From contig OY969783.1 in NCBI GenBank assembly GCA_963702995.1, forward strand, positions 5,332,001 to 5,396,000: a stretch of 64,000 nt of DNA, written 5' to 3'. Made by a program: the position numbers and the translations under genes. The notes beneath the pieces are model-generated. The model searched no databases. It was given only the letters and a program-made list of their open reading frames with translations, and had not been told where the DNA came from. How positions within the stretch are numbered: the first letter of the stretch is position 1; each line of letters opens with the position of its first letter. The stretch is from MFD04580-c1 sp963702995. Lineage in GTDB: Bacteria; Planctomycetota; Phycisphaerae; Tepidisphaerales; Tepidisphaeraceae. This document shows positions 35,507-45,500 of this stretch, piece by piece.

Positions 35507-37063
35507 ATGATCATCCGCATCGACTATCCCGAGGCAGCGTCCCGCCTGGACCTGTGGGGCGGGGTGAGCGGCACGTTCGCGGGAGTGGACCGGTTCAACC
35601 GGGTGATCGATCAGCGTTGGACCTCGACGAGCTCGGTCGAGTCGCAGAACAACGTCCCCACGACGCCCGCCGACATCGACCGCTACCAGTACGGGTACGA
35701 CCGGGACAGCAACCGGGTGTGGAAGAAGAACGTGGTGGCTGACGCGGCCTCGGTGCCGCTGGACGAGTACTACACCTACGATGCCCTGAACCGGCTGGCG
35801 ACGATGCAGCGTGGGACGCTGAACGGGACGAACACGGGGATCACCGGCACCCCTGCCCTGGAGCAGGACTGGACGCTGGACCCGACCGGGAACTGGCGGG
35901 GGTTCGTGAACAAGACGGCGGGGACGACGGACCTCAACCAGGCACGGGGCGCCAACCCGGTGAACGAGATCACCAGCATCTCGGCAACGACGGGGCCGGC
36001 GTGGGTGACGCCGGCGTACGACGCGGCGGGCAACACGACCACGTTCCCCCAGCCGGACCCGACGCGAGGGTTCACGGCGACGTACGACGCGTGGAACCGG
36101 ATGACGGCCGTGAGTGACGGCACGACCCCGGTGGCGAAGTACGCCTACGACGGGCGGAACCGGCGGGTGGTGAGCCAGAGCTACACCGGGGGGACGCTGA
36201 CCGAGACGCGGCACGCCTACTACACGAGCGGTTGGCAGAACATCGAGGAGAGGCTCGGCACCGCCACCACGCCGGACACGCAGCACGTGTGGGGGTTGCG
36301 GTACATCGACGAGCTGGTCTGCCGGGACGATGCGACTCCCCGCCGGATCTATGCCTGCCAGGATGCTAACTTCAACGTCACGGCACTGATCGGGACTTCC
36401 GGGAGCGTGCTTCAGCGGTTCGTCTATGAACCGTATGGCGGAGACAGCGTTAGGACGGCGACGTGGGAACCGACTTCAGAGAGATATCTCTGGACGTTTC
36501 GCTATACGGCCTGTGAGCTCGAATACCGATCCGGGACCTACGATTTACGGAATCGCTGGCGGCACTTGGCATTGGGCGGCTTCCTTAGTCGAGATCCTAT
36601 TGGTGCCGCAGCAGTAGGGTCGAATCTATACGCCTATGCTCAGTTGGCACCAACACTGTTCTCCGACCCTAGTGGTCTGATTCCATTTGATTGCGCGTGT
36701 GGTTGTTTGCTTCCGGTTCCCCCAGAAGGATATCGTGCGATAAACATTAGTGTTGTAGGTGACTGCGTATGTACATACCATGGCCCAGCAGACTTCAATG
36801 AAATGCTTGGTTTTGTGATGAGGCTGTCGGCCGCAATAGCCGCTTGCTGCAAAGAAGTTTGTGATGAGGAAGCATTCAATATTATGCAAATGCAAATGCC
36901 GTCCGGGAATTTAATGATCCCGTGCCTTATCGCCTTTATGGTACAAGCCTATGGTGAGGATGCGGCTGAATGCGAATGTGAGAAAGGAGATCCAAAAACC
37001 AAAATTCCAAAGCAAAAGCCGATTTTACCAATAATGAGGCTGCCTCCTGGAATGAAGCGCTAA
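35507..37063 (+). CDS. RHS C-terminal cassette 3 (core + Cys-rich tip)
   Basis: 518 aa. It starts at the same ATGATCAT as cassettes 1 and 2, here with its own AGGGA ribosome binding site and no RHS sequence upstream. The core is near identical to cassette 1 through FVYEPYGGDS. Then come YRSGTYDLRNRWRHLALGGF, LSRDPIGAAAVGSNLYAYAQ and SDPSGL. The tip (about 120 residues) begins IPFDCACGCLLPVPPEGYRA and is Cys-rich (CACGC, CVCTY, CECE), with a hydrophobic FVMRLSAAIAACC helix. I do not recognise the tip. Without N-terminal domains this could be a silent donor copy. Confidence 0.8.
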   Translation: MIIRIDYPEAASRLDLWGGVSGTFAGVDRFNRVIDQRWTSTSSVESQNNVPTTPADIDRYQYGYDRDSNRVWKKNVVADAASVPLDEYYTYDALNRLATMQRGTLNGTNTGITGTPALEQDWTLDPTGNWRGFVNKTAGTTDLNQARGANPVNEITSISATTGPAWVTPAYDAAGNTTTFPQPDPTRGFTATYDAWNRMTAVSDGTTPVAKYAYDGRNRRVVSQSYTGGTLTETRHAYYTSGWQNIEERLGTATTPDTQHVWGLRYIDELVCRDDATPRRIYACQDANFNVTALIGTSGSVLQRFVYEPYGGDSVRTATWEPTSERYLWTFRYTACELEYRSGTYDLRNRWRHLALGGFLSRDPIGAAAVGSNLYAYAQLAPTLFSDPSGLIPFDCACGCLLPVPPEGYRAINISVVGDCVCTYHGPADFNEMLGFVMRLSAAIAACCKEVCDEEAFNIMQMQMPSGNLMIPCLIAFMVQAYGEDAAECECEKGDPKTKIPKQKPILPIMRLPPGMKR

Positions 37064-37120
37064 ACTTAGTGACGATACGAACGCAGGTGATGGCTCTTTC
37101 AGCAAAGAAGATCTACGGAT

Positions 37121-37570
37121 ATGTCGCTTCCATTTGGTCCAAACTTCGTAGATCTAGTACTTCGAACGTCGATAAGTCTGTGTTGGTCCAGCCTGCCGAG
37201 ATCGCAGCAGACAGAGAATTTCTTGGAACTCGAAATTCGTAGAGTATTCGGTAACATAGTAAAGGACTTTCGAGTTAAGCCAAGCGATTACGGTGGCGGA
37301 TGCTCCGAGATGGGAATATCCGAAACGCCAGACCTCGCCCGTGAAAAGACCAAACGTCCTACCGACTTCTTGGCACGAGCTGCCGCCGACCTATTTTCGC
37401 TTAATTCGGTCAACAATCTCATCCGGCATGCTTTTGCGTTATGTTACCACCACGCTCGAATTGAGCACCGGACTCAGCAGGGTGTAGAAAGGGAAATGCA
37501 GAGGCTGCTTAAACGAGCACTTGAAGATTTTCATGAAGACCTCGTTTTTTTTGGCACGGAGTCTGACTAA
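37121..37570 (+). CDS. hypothetical protein, possible immunity protein for cassette 3
   Basis: Up to 149 aa. The C-terminal two thirds look genuine (LEIRRVFGNIVKDFRVKPSD, NNLIRHAFALCYHHARIEHR, LLKRALEDFHEDLVFFG), helical and charged. The N-terminus in this frame is doubtful. An ATG at 37090, with AGG upstream, opens another frame (MALSAKKIYGYVASIWSKLR) that stops near 37240, and one inserted base near 37215 would join it to the C-terminal part. I therefore treat the start as unresolved. It lies between the tip of cassette 3 and cassette 4; no family recognised. Confidence 0.5.
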   Translation: MSLPFGPNFVDLVLRTSISLCWSSLPRSQQTENFLELEIRRVFGNIVKDFRVKPSDYGGGCSEMGISETPDLAREKTKRPTDFLARAAADLFSLNSVNNLIRHAFALCYHHARIEHRTQQGVEREMQRLLKRALEDFHEDLVFFGTESD

Positions 37571-37726
37571 AGCCCCGGTGACGCCAGACTATGACGTGTG
37601 GAATCGGACCGACGGGCCTCGGCTCGGACAAGGCTAGCTCGGTAAATCGACAAATGGTGACCCGGCCTTCGGCTTCGCATTCGGCGGAATCCTCGCGGTC
37701 TCACTTTTTGCTTCATCTGGAGCGTC

Positions 37727-39435
37727 ATGATCATCCGTATCGACTATCCCGAGGCTCAAGTCCGCTTGGACCTGTGGGGCGGGGTGAGCGGCACGTTCGC
37801 GGGGATCGACCGGTTCAACCGGGTGATCGACCAGCGCTGGACCTCGACGAGCTCGGTCGAGTCGCAGAACAACGTCACTACGACGCCCGCCGACATCGAC
37901 CGCTACCAGTACGGGTACGACCGGGACAGCAACCGGGTGTGGAAGAAGAACGTGGTGGCTGACGCGGCGTCGGTGCCGCTGGACGAGTACTACACCTACG
38001 ACGCCCTGAACCGTCTGGCGACGATGCAGCGTGGGGCGCTGAACGGGACGAACACGGGGATCACCGGCACCCCCGCCCTGGAGCAGGACTGGACGCTGGA
38101 CCCGACCGGGAACTGGCGGGGGTTCGTGAACAAGACGGCCGGCACGACCGACCTGAACCAGGCGCGGGGCGCCAACCCGGTGAACGAGGTCACGAGCATC
38201 TCGGCGACGACGGGGCCGGCGTGGGTGACGCCGGCGTACGACGCGGCCGGCAACACGGCCACGTTCCCCCAGCCCGACCCGACGCGAGGGTTCACGGCCA
38301 CGTACGACGCGTGGAACCGGATGACGGCGGTGAGTGACGGGACGACGCCGGTGGCGAAGTACGCCTACGACGGGCGGAACCGGCGGGTGGTGAGCCAGAG
38401 CTACACCGGGGGGACGCTGACCGAGACGCGGCACGCCTACTACACGAGCGGTTGGCAGAACATTGAGGAGCGGGTGGGGTCGGCGACGACGCCGGACACG
38501 CAGCACGTGTGGGGTGTGCGGTACATCGACGAGCTGGTCTGCCGGGACGATGCCACGCCGCGGCGGATCTACGCCTGCCAGGATGCGAACTCCAATGTCA
38601 CGGCACTGGTGAGCACGGCGGGCAGCGTGCTTCAGCGGTTCGTATATGAGCCGTATGGGGCATACAGCGTGAGGACGGTAGCGTGGGGCGCCACGACCGA
38701 CAGCTACGCCTGGCGCGTACGCTTTCAGGGGCTGTTGGCCGAATTGAACATCGGCGGCATCTACGCGCGACACCGGGATCTTCACGCGGCACTTGGGCTA
38801 TTTTTGAGTCGGGACAAGATTGGTTATATCGATTGCATGCATCTCTATTCATTTGTCTGCAACAAGCCAATTGGAGAACTCGACCCAAGTGGGCTCGTAA
38901 CACTGAATGTACCCGGAAGAATCCGTCGAATGCGGTGCAGTTTCCTTGCCCTAGCTCGGTAATTGCCAATTGCGACAGGCTGTGCAAGAATGAGGGTTTC
39001 AAAGGGGTTAATTCGGTAAAGACGAAATGTTATGAATGGGAAATTGACAATTGCTATGGTATGGTTGGTCAAATCACGCATGAGATCGCAGATTGCGATT
39101 GCGACGACTGGGACTGCAAACTCATAGCAGACACTACATATTGGGAGAACGGCGTAGCTGTACCCAGCGCTCATCTTTGCATCTATAGCTGCAAAGGATT
39201 AGGCGGTCGGGGAGGTAACGTCGGTAGGCCGTTTAAGGTATCGACGCCGTGTCCGAATGGCACAGACTGGGTAGCAGGAGATTGGACGCCGCCTTATGAT
39301 AACTTGCCCCCTGACGTCCCCGGGATGGGTGACTACGGCGGCTCGCATTCGCGGCCTGACCCACCAAACTACAGCAACTTGCCCCCTGACGTCCCCGGGA
39401 TGGGTGACTATGGTGGCTCACATTCGCCGAAATAA
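37727..39435 (+). pseudogene. RHS C-terminal cassette 4 with frameshifted tip
   Basis: It starts at the same ATGATCAT, with TGGAG 6 bases upstream. The core is near identical to cassettes 1-3 up to FVYEPYG, then FLSRDKIGYIDCMHLYSFVC and ELDPSGLVTLNVPG. The frame then ends at 38962. The neighbouring frame continues from about 38915 as KNPSNAVQFPCPSSVIANCD, RLCKNEGFKGVNSVKTKCYE to 39435, so one base is missing near 38913-38930. The tip is Cys-rich and ends in two copies of NLPPDVPGMGDYGGSHS. I recognise no toxin family. Confidence 0.75.
39301..39426 (+). repeat. 51-bp direct repeat in the tip of cassette 4
   Basis: Two copies at 39301-39351 and 39376-39426, starting AACTTGCCCCCTGACGTCCC, differ by only a few bases and encode the same 17-residue Pro/Gly-rich segment. 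They are separated by 24 bp and can vary in number by slippage. Confidence 0.85.
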
Positions 39436-39450
39436 GTCTTGCGAAGAGGA

Positions 39451-39630
39451 ATGAAATGCATCGCCAAGGGTATTGTGCCGAAAGAAGTTGCCATTCTATT
39501 TCCCAGGAGGCGAACTTTCAGGACATTGGGATCTCATACCGGAGATAGCAGCGATATCACTCGCGCTCGCAGAAGAAGCCCTAGAGCGCTGTGTTCCACG
39601 ACAAATTGTTTTCTTCCCGTCATGATCTGA
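39451..39630 (+). other. small degenerate ORF after cassette 4
   Basis: GAAGAGGA precedes an ATG that opens 59 codons starting MKCIAKGIVPKEVAILFPR. After about residue 20 a neighbouring frame reads GGELSGHWDLIPEIAAISLA and LAEEALERCVPRQIVFFPS and then stops at 39625, which looks more protein-like. A single indel near 39500 would combine them into a protein of about 58 aa. Could be a small immunity gene or a remnant. Confidence 0.35.
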
Positions 39631-39697
39631 CGGAAATTTTGCTTTTTGAAAGATTGTATCTTAAGAGTCCTAGCAATCTTTTCGTTGGTGCTGCACC

Positions 39698-40273
39698 ATG
39701 AGGCTACTAAGAGAATCGAAGTGGGTGAAAGTATACGAAACGAAGTTCGGAGTTGTTTTGGATTCGAAGTACCGTACTTTTCGGTGTGACGTTCGAGGAG
39801 CAGAATTCATCGCAGAGTGGGTTAACTCTGATCAGAATACGCGAGATGATATGGAAGCGGCGTTCACCTTCTATCCTCTAGATGATGCTGCTGGACTCGA
39901 CGCAATTCTCGCGTTTGTACGTCGCTCAGACGCTGATCGAGCCGAGCGAATGCTCAACGATTGGACAACGAATTCTCGCGACATTTCTGATAGTCAAAAT
40001 CGCTTTCTGCTGGAACTCCGCTCATACCTAACCGATCAAGGTGAGCCGACCGAACTGATCGGTGAAAACCGGTGGTTCACCATTGTAGGCAACGATGCCG
40101 GATATACTGTTCAATCGCGTCTTACCGCAATTGAACAGATGCCAACTGATGCCGAGTTGGCGGAGCTCCAGCGCAACGCTAGATCACCGGCTTACGTTCA
40201 CGCAATCGGTCTAGTTCGGCGATGCACTTTTTTGATCGCGCCTGATTCGGCTTTCGATGACGGAGGACTCTGA
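39698..40273 (+). CDS. hypothetical protein, possible immunity protein for cassette 4
   Basis: 191 aa, acidic, soluble, no signal peptide or membrane segment, so cytoplasmic. It has alternating strands and helices (KVYETKFGVVLDSKYRTFRC, MEAAFTFYPLDDAAGLDAIL, WFTIVGNDAGYTVQSRLTAI). Base composition is well below the surrounding core genes, as for the other small ORFs of this island. I recognise no family. Position after the cassette 4 tip suggests an immunity role, without further evidence. Confidence 0.6.
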   Translation: MRLLRESKWVKVYETKFGVVLDSKYRTFRCDVRGAEFIAEWVNSDQNTRDDMEAAFTFYPLDDAAGLDAILAFVRRSDADRAERMLNDWTTNSRDISDSQNRFLLELRSYLTDQGEPTELIGENRWFTIVGNDAGYTVQSRLTAIEQMPTDAELAELQRNARSPAYVHAIGLVRRCTFLIAPDSAFDDGGL

Positions 40274-40805
40274 AGACCATGGACGACCTCGCGGTGTCCG
40301 AGCAAAACTGGGTTTGGAGAATACTTAAATTCGGTCGCCGGACATGGCGCAGAAGGTAGGTACTGGGCGGCCTGTCGCGCGGTTCGGCGGATTAGTGACG
40401 CCCTAAAAATGGATCGCGCGATCCGTACGCGACTGGAGCATCGCATCAACAGTCGAATCGGCGTGGAGACAGGCAGCCGGCTAGAGTCTCACGAAGTCAA
40501 AAAATGTGGGTTGCCGGCTACCCTAGTGTCTCCGGCGGGGCAGACACGGAGCTGACCACAACATCGACCTCTGGCGAAGCTTCGGGCATCGAGGTGAACC
40601 TTGTAAGTAGCACCGCAGAAAGAAACGTCATCGTCGGCCAACTGCGCGCTCACGTGCCAAAACGAGCGAAAAGGCCCGGTTTCCGTGCGATAGCCGGTTT
40701 TTCGATGTCTGACACGTGTCAGACACCGTAATCGATCATTCGTCGTTCCTACTTACCTCTATACGGATTCGATTCGGTCATGCGGCGCCGCTGTGATGAG
40801 CGCGG
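40274..40805. other. intergenic/degenerate stretch with a perfect 20-bp palindrome
   Basis: I see no supported gene. Short frames exist (for instance 40504-40731) but lack a ribosome binding site and any recognisable product. A perfect palindrome TGTCTGACACGTGTCAGACA lies at 40706-40725, similar in style to REP-type hairpins. Confidence 0.4.
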
Positions 40806-41121
40806 ATGCAGGTAGTGCACCAGCGCTGGCAGGACAACGTCACCACGACGCCGGCCGACATCGACCGCTATCAGTACGGCTACGACCGAGAGTCCAGCCT
40901 GACCTGGAAGCAGAACTCGGTGGAGACGGCGCTGGACGAGTACTACACGTACGACGCCCTGAACCGGCGGATGGGGCTCAAGGCGTTGGAGCCGTTCTAC
41001 CGGATGGTGGAGAACTGGATGGGCGGGATCACCACCTACTTTGTCGCCCGTTCGAGCAACGGCCGCACGGAGGGGTTTAACCGAGGCCTGCGGGCGATCC
41101 TGTGGCGGGCGTGCGGGATGA
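40806..41121 (+). pseudogene. chimeric remnant: RHS fragment fused to ISL3 transposase 3' end
   Basis: From 40806 the translation VHQRWQDNVTTTPADIDRYQ, YGYDRESSLTWKQNSVETAL, DEYYTYDALNRR is a shortened RHS core. At about 40971 it changes without a stop into MGLKALEPFYRMVENWMGGI and RSSNGRTEGFNRGLRAILWR, the C-terminal part of the ISL3 transposase encoded at 29931-31174, here on the plus strand. The match ends at about 41121. It marks the right edge of the RHS island, and its junction is a recombination or deletion scar. Confidence 0.8.
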
Positions 41122-41214
41122 GCACACTGCCACTGAATCAATCCGCCTTTTCAACGCGGCGGAGCCCGGTACGATGGGGGGCCGGCCCGGTGGAGCTGGA
41201 GGAGAGAGGGCATC

Positions 41215-42558
41215 TTGACTTACGTGGCAGAGTCGAACGACGCAGCTTCAGGCCTTCGCGGCCGCATTGGGTCGGGGGATGCGGTGGTCGGCGTGATCGG
41301 GCTTGGCTACGTCGGTTTGCCGCTGTCGGCGGCGTTTCATCGGGCGGGGCTGCGGGTGCTGGGGTTCGATGTGGACCCGGCGAAGATCATGGCGCTGCGG
41401 GCCGGGCGGAACTATCTCCAGCATCTGGGGGCGTCGCTGGTGGCGGACATGGTGCATGACGGCCGCTTTGAGCCGACGGATGATTTTTCGCGGCTGGGGG
41501 AGGCCGACGCCATCCTGGTTTGCGTGCCGACGCCGCTGGGGGCGCATCTGGAGCCGGATCTGAGCTATGTCGAGCGGACGGCCGACGACATCGCCGCCAC
41601 GCTGCGGCCGGGGCAGTTGGTTGTCCTGGAAAGCACGACCTATCCCGGCACCACGCGACAAGTCATGCTCCCTCGGCTGGAAGCGAAGGGGCTCCGGAGC
41701 GGCGTTGACTTTTTTTTGGGGTATTCGCCCGAGCGCGAAGACCCCGGCCGCAGGGATCACACGACGCAGTCGATCCCCAAGCTGGTCGGCGGGTGCGATG
41801 CCGTCAGCGGTGAACTGGCGGCGCAGCTTTACCGCCGGGCGATCGCGGAGGTGATCCCGGTCAGCAGCGCCGAAGTGGCCGAGGCGGCGAAGATCCTCGA
41901 GAACGTCTATCGCTCGGTGAACATCGCCCTGGTCAATGAGATGAAGGTGGTGCTGGACGCGATGGGGATCAACGTGTGGGAGGTGGTCCGGGCGGCCGCC
42001 ACGAAGCCGTTCGGGTTCCAGGCATTCTGGCCGGGGCCTGGGCTCGGGGGGCATTGCATCCCGATCGACCCGTATTACCTCACCTGGCGTGCCCGCGAGG
42101 TGGGCGTCGCGACGCGCTTCATCGAGCTGGCGGGCGAGGTGAACCGGTCGATGCCGGCCTACGTGATTCAGCGGCTGACGCTGGCGTTGAACGATCGATC
42201 CAAGTCGGTGAAGGGGAGCCGCGTGCTTGTCCTGGGGCTGGCGTACAAGCCGGACGTGGATGACGTGCGCGAAAGCCCCAGCTTCGAGCTGATCGAGCGG
42301 CTGCAAGGCCTGGGGGCGTTGGTTGATTATAACGACCCGCACGTCCCGGCGACGCATGCGATGCGGCACCACAACCTGCGGATGTCGAGCGTGCCGCTGT
42401 CGGCCGCGTCGCTGCAAAGTTACGACTGCGTCCTGGTATCGACGCATCATAGCGCGTACGACTGGCAGATGATCGCGGACAACGCGCGGTTGGTCGTTGA
42501 TTCACGGAACGGCACCGCAAATGTAAATGGGCGGCGCGATCACATTGTGAGCGCCTGA
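41215..42558 (+). CDS. nucleotide-sugar dehydrogenase (UDP-N-acetylglucosamine 6-dehydrogenase type)
   Basis: 447 aa. NAD-dependent, two-step oxidation of a UDP-sugar C6 hydroxyl to the carboxylate, supplying uronic acids for surface polysaccharide. VVGVIGLGYVGLPLSAAFHR is the Rossmann motif, VCVPTPLGAHLEPDLSYV and ESTTYPGTTRQV follow, and the catalytic Cys281 is in GPGLGGHCIPIDPYYL. The C-terminal domain has VLVLGLAYKPDVDDVRESPS. The form of these motifs fits the WbpA/UDP-GlcNAc branch better than UDP-glucose enzymes. TTG is the likely start because GGAGGAGAGAGGG lies just upstream. Confidence 0.9.
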   Translation: MTYVAESNDAASGLRGRIGSGDAVVGVIGLGYVGLPLSAAFHRAGLRVLGFDVDPAKIMALRAGRNYLQHLGASLVADMVHDGRFEPTDDFSRLGEADAILVCVPTPLGAHLEPDLSYVERTADDIAATLRPGQLVVLESTTYPGTTRQVMLPRLEAKGLRSGVDFFLGYSPEREDPGRRDHTTQSIPKLVGGCDAVSGELAAQLYRRAIAEVIPVSSAEVAEAAKILENVYRSVNIALVNEMKVVLDAMGINVWEVVRAAATKPFGFQAFWPGPGLGGHCIPIDPYYLTWRAREVGVATRFIELAGEVNRSMPAYVIQRLTLALNDRSKSVKGSRVLVLGLAYKPDVDDVRESPSFELIERLQGLGALVDYNDPHVPATHAMRHHNLRMSSVPLSAASLQSYDCVLVSTHHSAYDWQMIADNARLVVDSRNGTANVNGRRDHIVSA

Positions 42559-42563
42559 CGCGT

Positions 42564-45500
42564 TTACCGCGAGCGCGCCGGCGTCGGCAGGATGGGCGTC
42601 GCGACGACTCGGATCGGCTCGAACCCGATCGCCGGCGGCGGCGTCGTCTGCCACGCGGCCGCCCACTCGTCCCAGGTCACACCGACCGGTGCAAAGGGGC
42701 GGAGTGAGTCGTCGTCGTGGCTCAGCGGCGTACGATGGTCCGTTGCCGGGTCGTCGTGCCGCCAGGTGATCAATTCGCCGGCGCGAAGGTCCCAGCCGTG
42801 CCGCGGGCCGACAAAGGCTTCGACCTGTTCGGCGACGATATCGACGGCCGCCATTCGATAGACGCCTGCGAGGCCGCGCGCGATGAGGGTTGCCTCGGCC
42901 TCGGGCAGATGATCGACCCAGCCCCTTCGAGCCAGCGAGGCGATCAGGAACCCTGACCGCTGCTCGAACCGCAGCTCGGCCGGGCCGCCCTTCAGGCGCG
43001 GGCAGAGCAGGTCAACCACAATCCGGGTCACGCCCAGCCGCACCTCGCCGACCGAAACCGGGCATTGCACCCAGTAATGCTGCCGCGCCAGCAGGGCGAC
43101 CAGCTCGCGCTCGAAGAAGTGCCGCACCGCCTGACCGACATGATCCAGCAATTCGGCCTGATGGTGGAGGCGGCCGAAGTTTGCCGGCGTGATCCCGCCC
43201 GAGCTCTCCTCGGCGGCGGTGATACGCGGGCCCGGCCGGGTGAGGCGGCGCAGCCGGGCGAAGATCCGCGGCAGCGTTCCGGAGTGAAAGCCCGGGCGCA
43301 ACAGTCGGGCGAGGGTTTCCCCGTGGCTGCCCACCATTGCCGGCCGCAGCACGCGCGGGCGGTTGGCGGCGTAGAGCCGCCAGTTCTCTTTCAGTTCCCA
43401 GGCCAGGAAGCCGAACACGCCCGGGATCAGGAAGATGATCGGCACCGCAATGGCATGGGCGCGGCCGGGTCGAAAGCCGAGCGTCTCGAACGCCTTGGCG
43501 AGGATCCATTCGTTGGGCAGGATGATCTTGTGGGACACCGTGACCACGGGGACGTGCTTCAGCGGGTTGATCTGCGGCTCAATAAGAAGGTTGATCGCGA
43601 ACCGGGCGGCGTAGGCGATGAAGAACCAGACGAAGCCGGCCGCCGCTTTGGCGGCGAGCGCCCCGCGTCCCTGATCGGAGCGAAAGCGCAGCCATTCATC
43701 AACTTGATAGATGACCCGATCGACCCACTCCAGGAGCCGCTGGAACGCGGCCATCACCACCGCGAAGACGTCGGCGATGATGACCAGCGTCAGCCGTTCC
43801 CAGGCGCGTCGCACCGCGTCGATGATGGCCCGCTCGACGATTCGACCGGTCGCGGAATTAAGCAGGGCTTCGGCGATGACGAAGGCCACCGCCGAGCCGG
43901 TCCTGGCATCGTGCGCGGGGAACCGCAGTCGGATGATGCCCCAGACCGCGGCCGCGATCGAGAGCGGCTCCAGGCCGTACCGAACCACGGCCGCTGTGAC
44001 GGGGCTTTGGATCAGCGCCCGCACCCACGGCCGCCGGAGTACCCACCGTGGCGCGTCCCGCAGGGCCCAGACGAGGAGTTTGGCGAGCCCGTACGCAAGG
44101 CGGCCGCACGAGGCGCGGAACGCCGGCCAGTTCAACATGCCCAGCAGGAGCAGGCCGAGGAGCAGTCGCGTCAGCGGCGTCGAGAAGGAGATCTGCACGC
44201 CGGCGGTCTTCTCCAGCAACAGGCCAACGGTGTGCTCCAGCCCTTTGAGGATGAGGTAGGCGCCGCCGAAGGGCATCAGGAGCGTGCGCGTCAGAACGCG
44301 GCCGGGGGGCGTCGCGAAGAAGATCGAGCTCGCCCGCTGGAAGAAGCGAAGGTAGATCTCGCCGCGCCGGTAGACACCGGCGAGTCGCTCGCCCAAAGCC
44401 CGATCGGCGAGAATGATCTGATCGCCGCGATAGAACTCCCTCACGCTCGTGAGGTCGTGCAGCTTCATCTGGTTGCGCAACAGCGCGTCCCGCAGGTTCC
44501 CCATTGCGAAGAAGCCGCGTTCAACGACGCCGTCGAGTAGCTCTTCGACGAGCTTGTCACGGGCCACGCCTTCGGCGGTTGACCCGGGGTGTACGGCGGC
44601 CGCCTCGAGCGCTACGGCGACGGCGGGGCGGAGGTCCGAGCGGACGCGCTCCTCGGCGTGATGCACGGCGGCCGACAGCAGCCGGTTGAGACGCGCCCGC
44701 GCCGCCGGCTCAAGACGGGCCTTGGCGACGCGCCACGATGCCGCCCGAAGATGCTTGCAGACGAGAACGGGCTTCTGTCGAGGCACCGGCCGCAGCAGCG
44801 GGGAACGGCCGAACGCAAGCATCCAGTCGATGACGCTGACCAGATAAAGGTCCCGCTCGTGATCGACGCAGACCTTTTGCAGGTCGTAGAGAAGCCGCCC
44901 CTCGGCGTTCCACCAGCCGCCGGCGGCCGACGTGAGGAGGGGCCCAGCGCGTTGGACCAGTCGCGCGCGTTTGTCTCGTCCAGGTTCAGCGCCAACGCCA
45001 GGCGGCCGACCAAGGCAGCCAGGTCCTCCCGAGCGCGTGTGTGGATCGCGCCCGCTCCGTCGCGTGTCAGCCGATAGGCGCGCATCCGGAGGGAAGCGGC
45101 GCGGACGACATTCCCCAGATTTGATGCCGCTTCGGCCCGTTCAAGCAGTGCGGCGCACCGTCGCGGGCTCTCCTTCGGTCGGCCGCCAGAAAACAGGCGG
45201 CCCAGCCATCCGCCGAGGACCTGGGCGTCCGGAGGGTTCGAGCCCCCATCCGGCGGCTCCCAGTCGCCGCTAGCGGTTTCCCAACCGCGGGGGAGATCGG
45301 CCGCCCCCTCGGGCCGAGTCTCCCGGAGCAGTTCGTCGGCGTCGAAATCTTCAGTGATCAGCGCCGCGAGGGCGCTTCGGTCATCAATCGAGGGGAAGAA
45401 CCCTCCGAGCCGGGCGGGGTAGAAATAGCGTAGCTCCAGGAACACCGCGGCGAACTCGCGCCACGCGACGGCGTCGTCCGCATCGCCGTGGATGTACCGC

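Noticed and set aside
28183..38962. Assembly duplication as the sole explanation for the four RHS cores
   Set aside because: The copies differ by point changes and an eight-codon deletion in copy 2, and each continues into a different tip and flanking gene.
40504..40731. 75-codon open frame with a plausible start
   Set aside because: No ribosome binding site, no recognisable product, and its end runs into a palindrome.
43065..44540. 491-codon plus-strand open frame
   Set aside because: Highly charged, repetitive translation opposite a frame with regular membrane segments; treated as a shadow.
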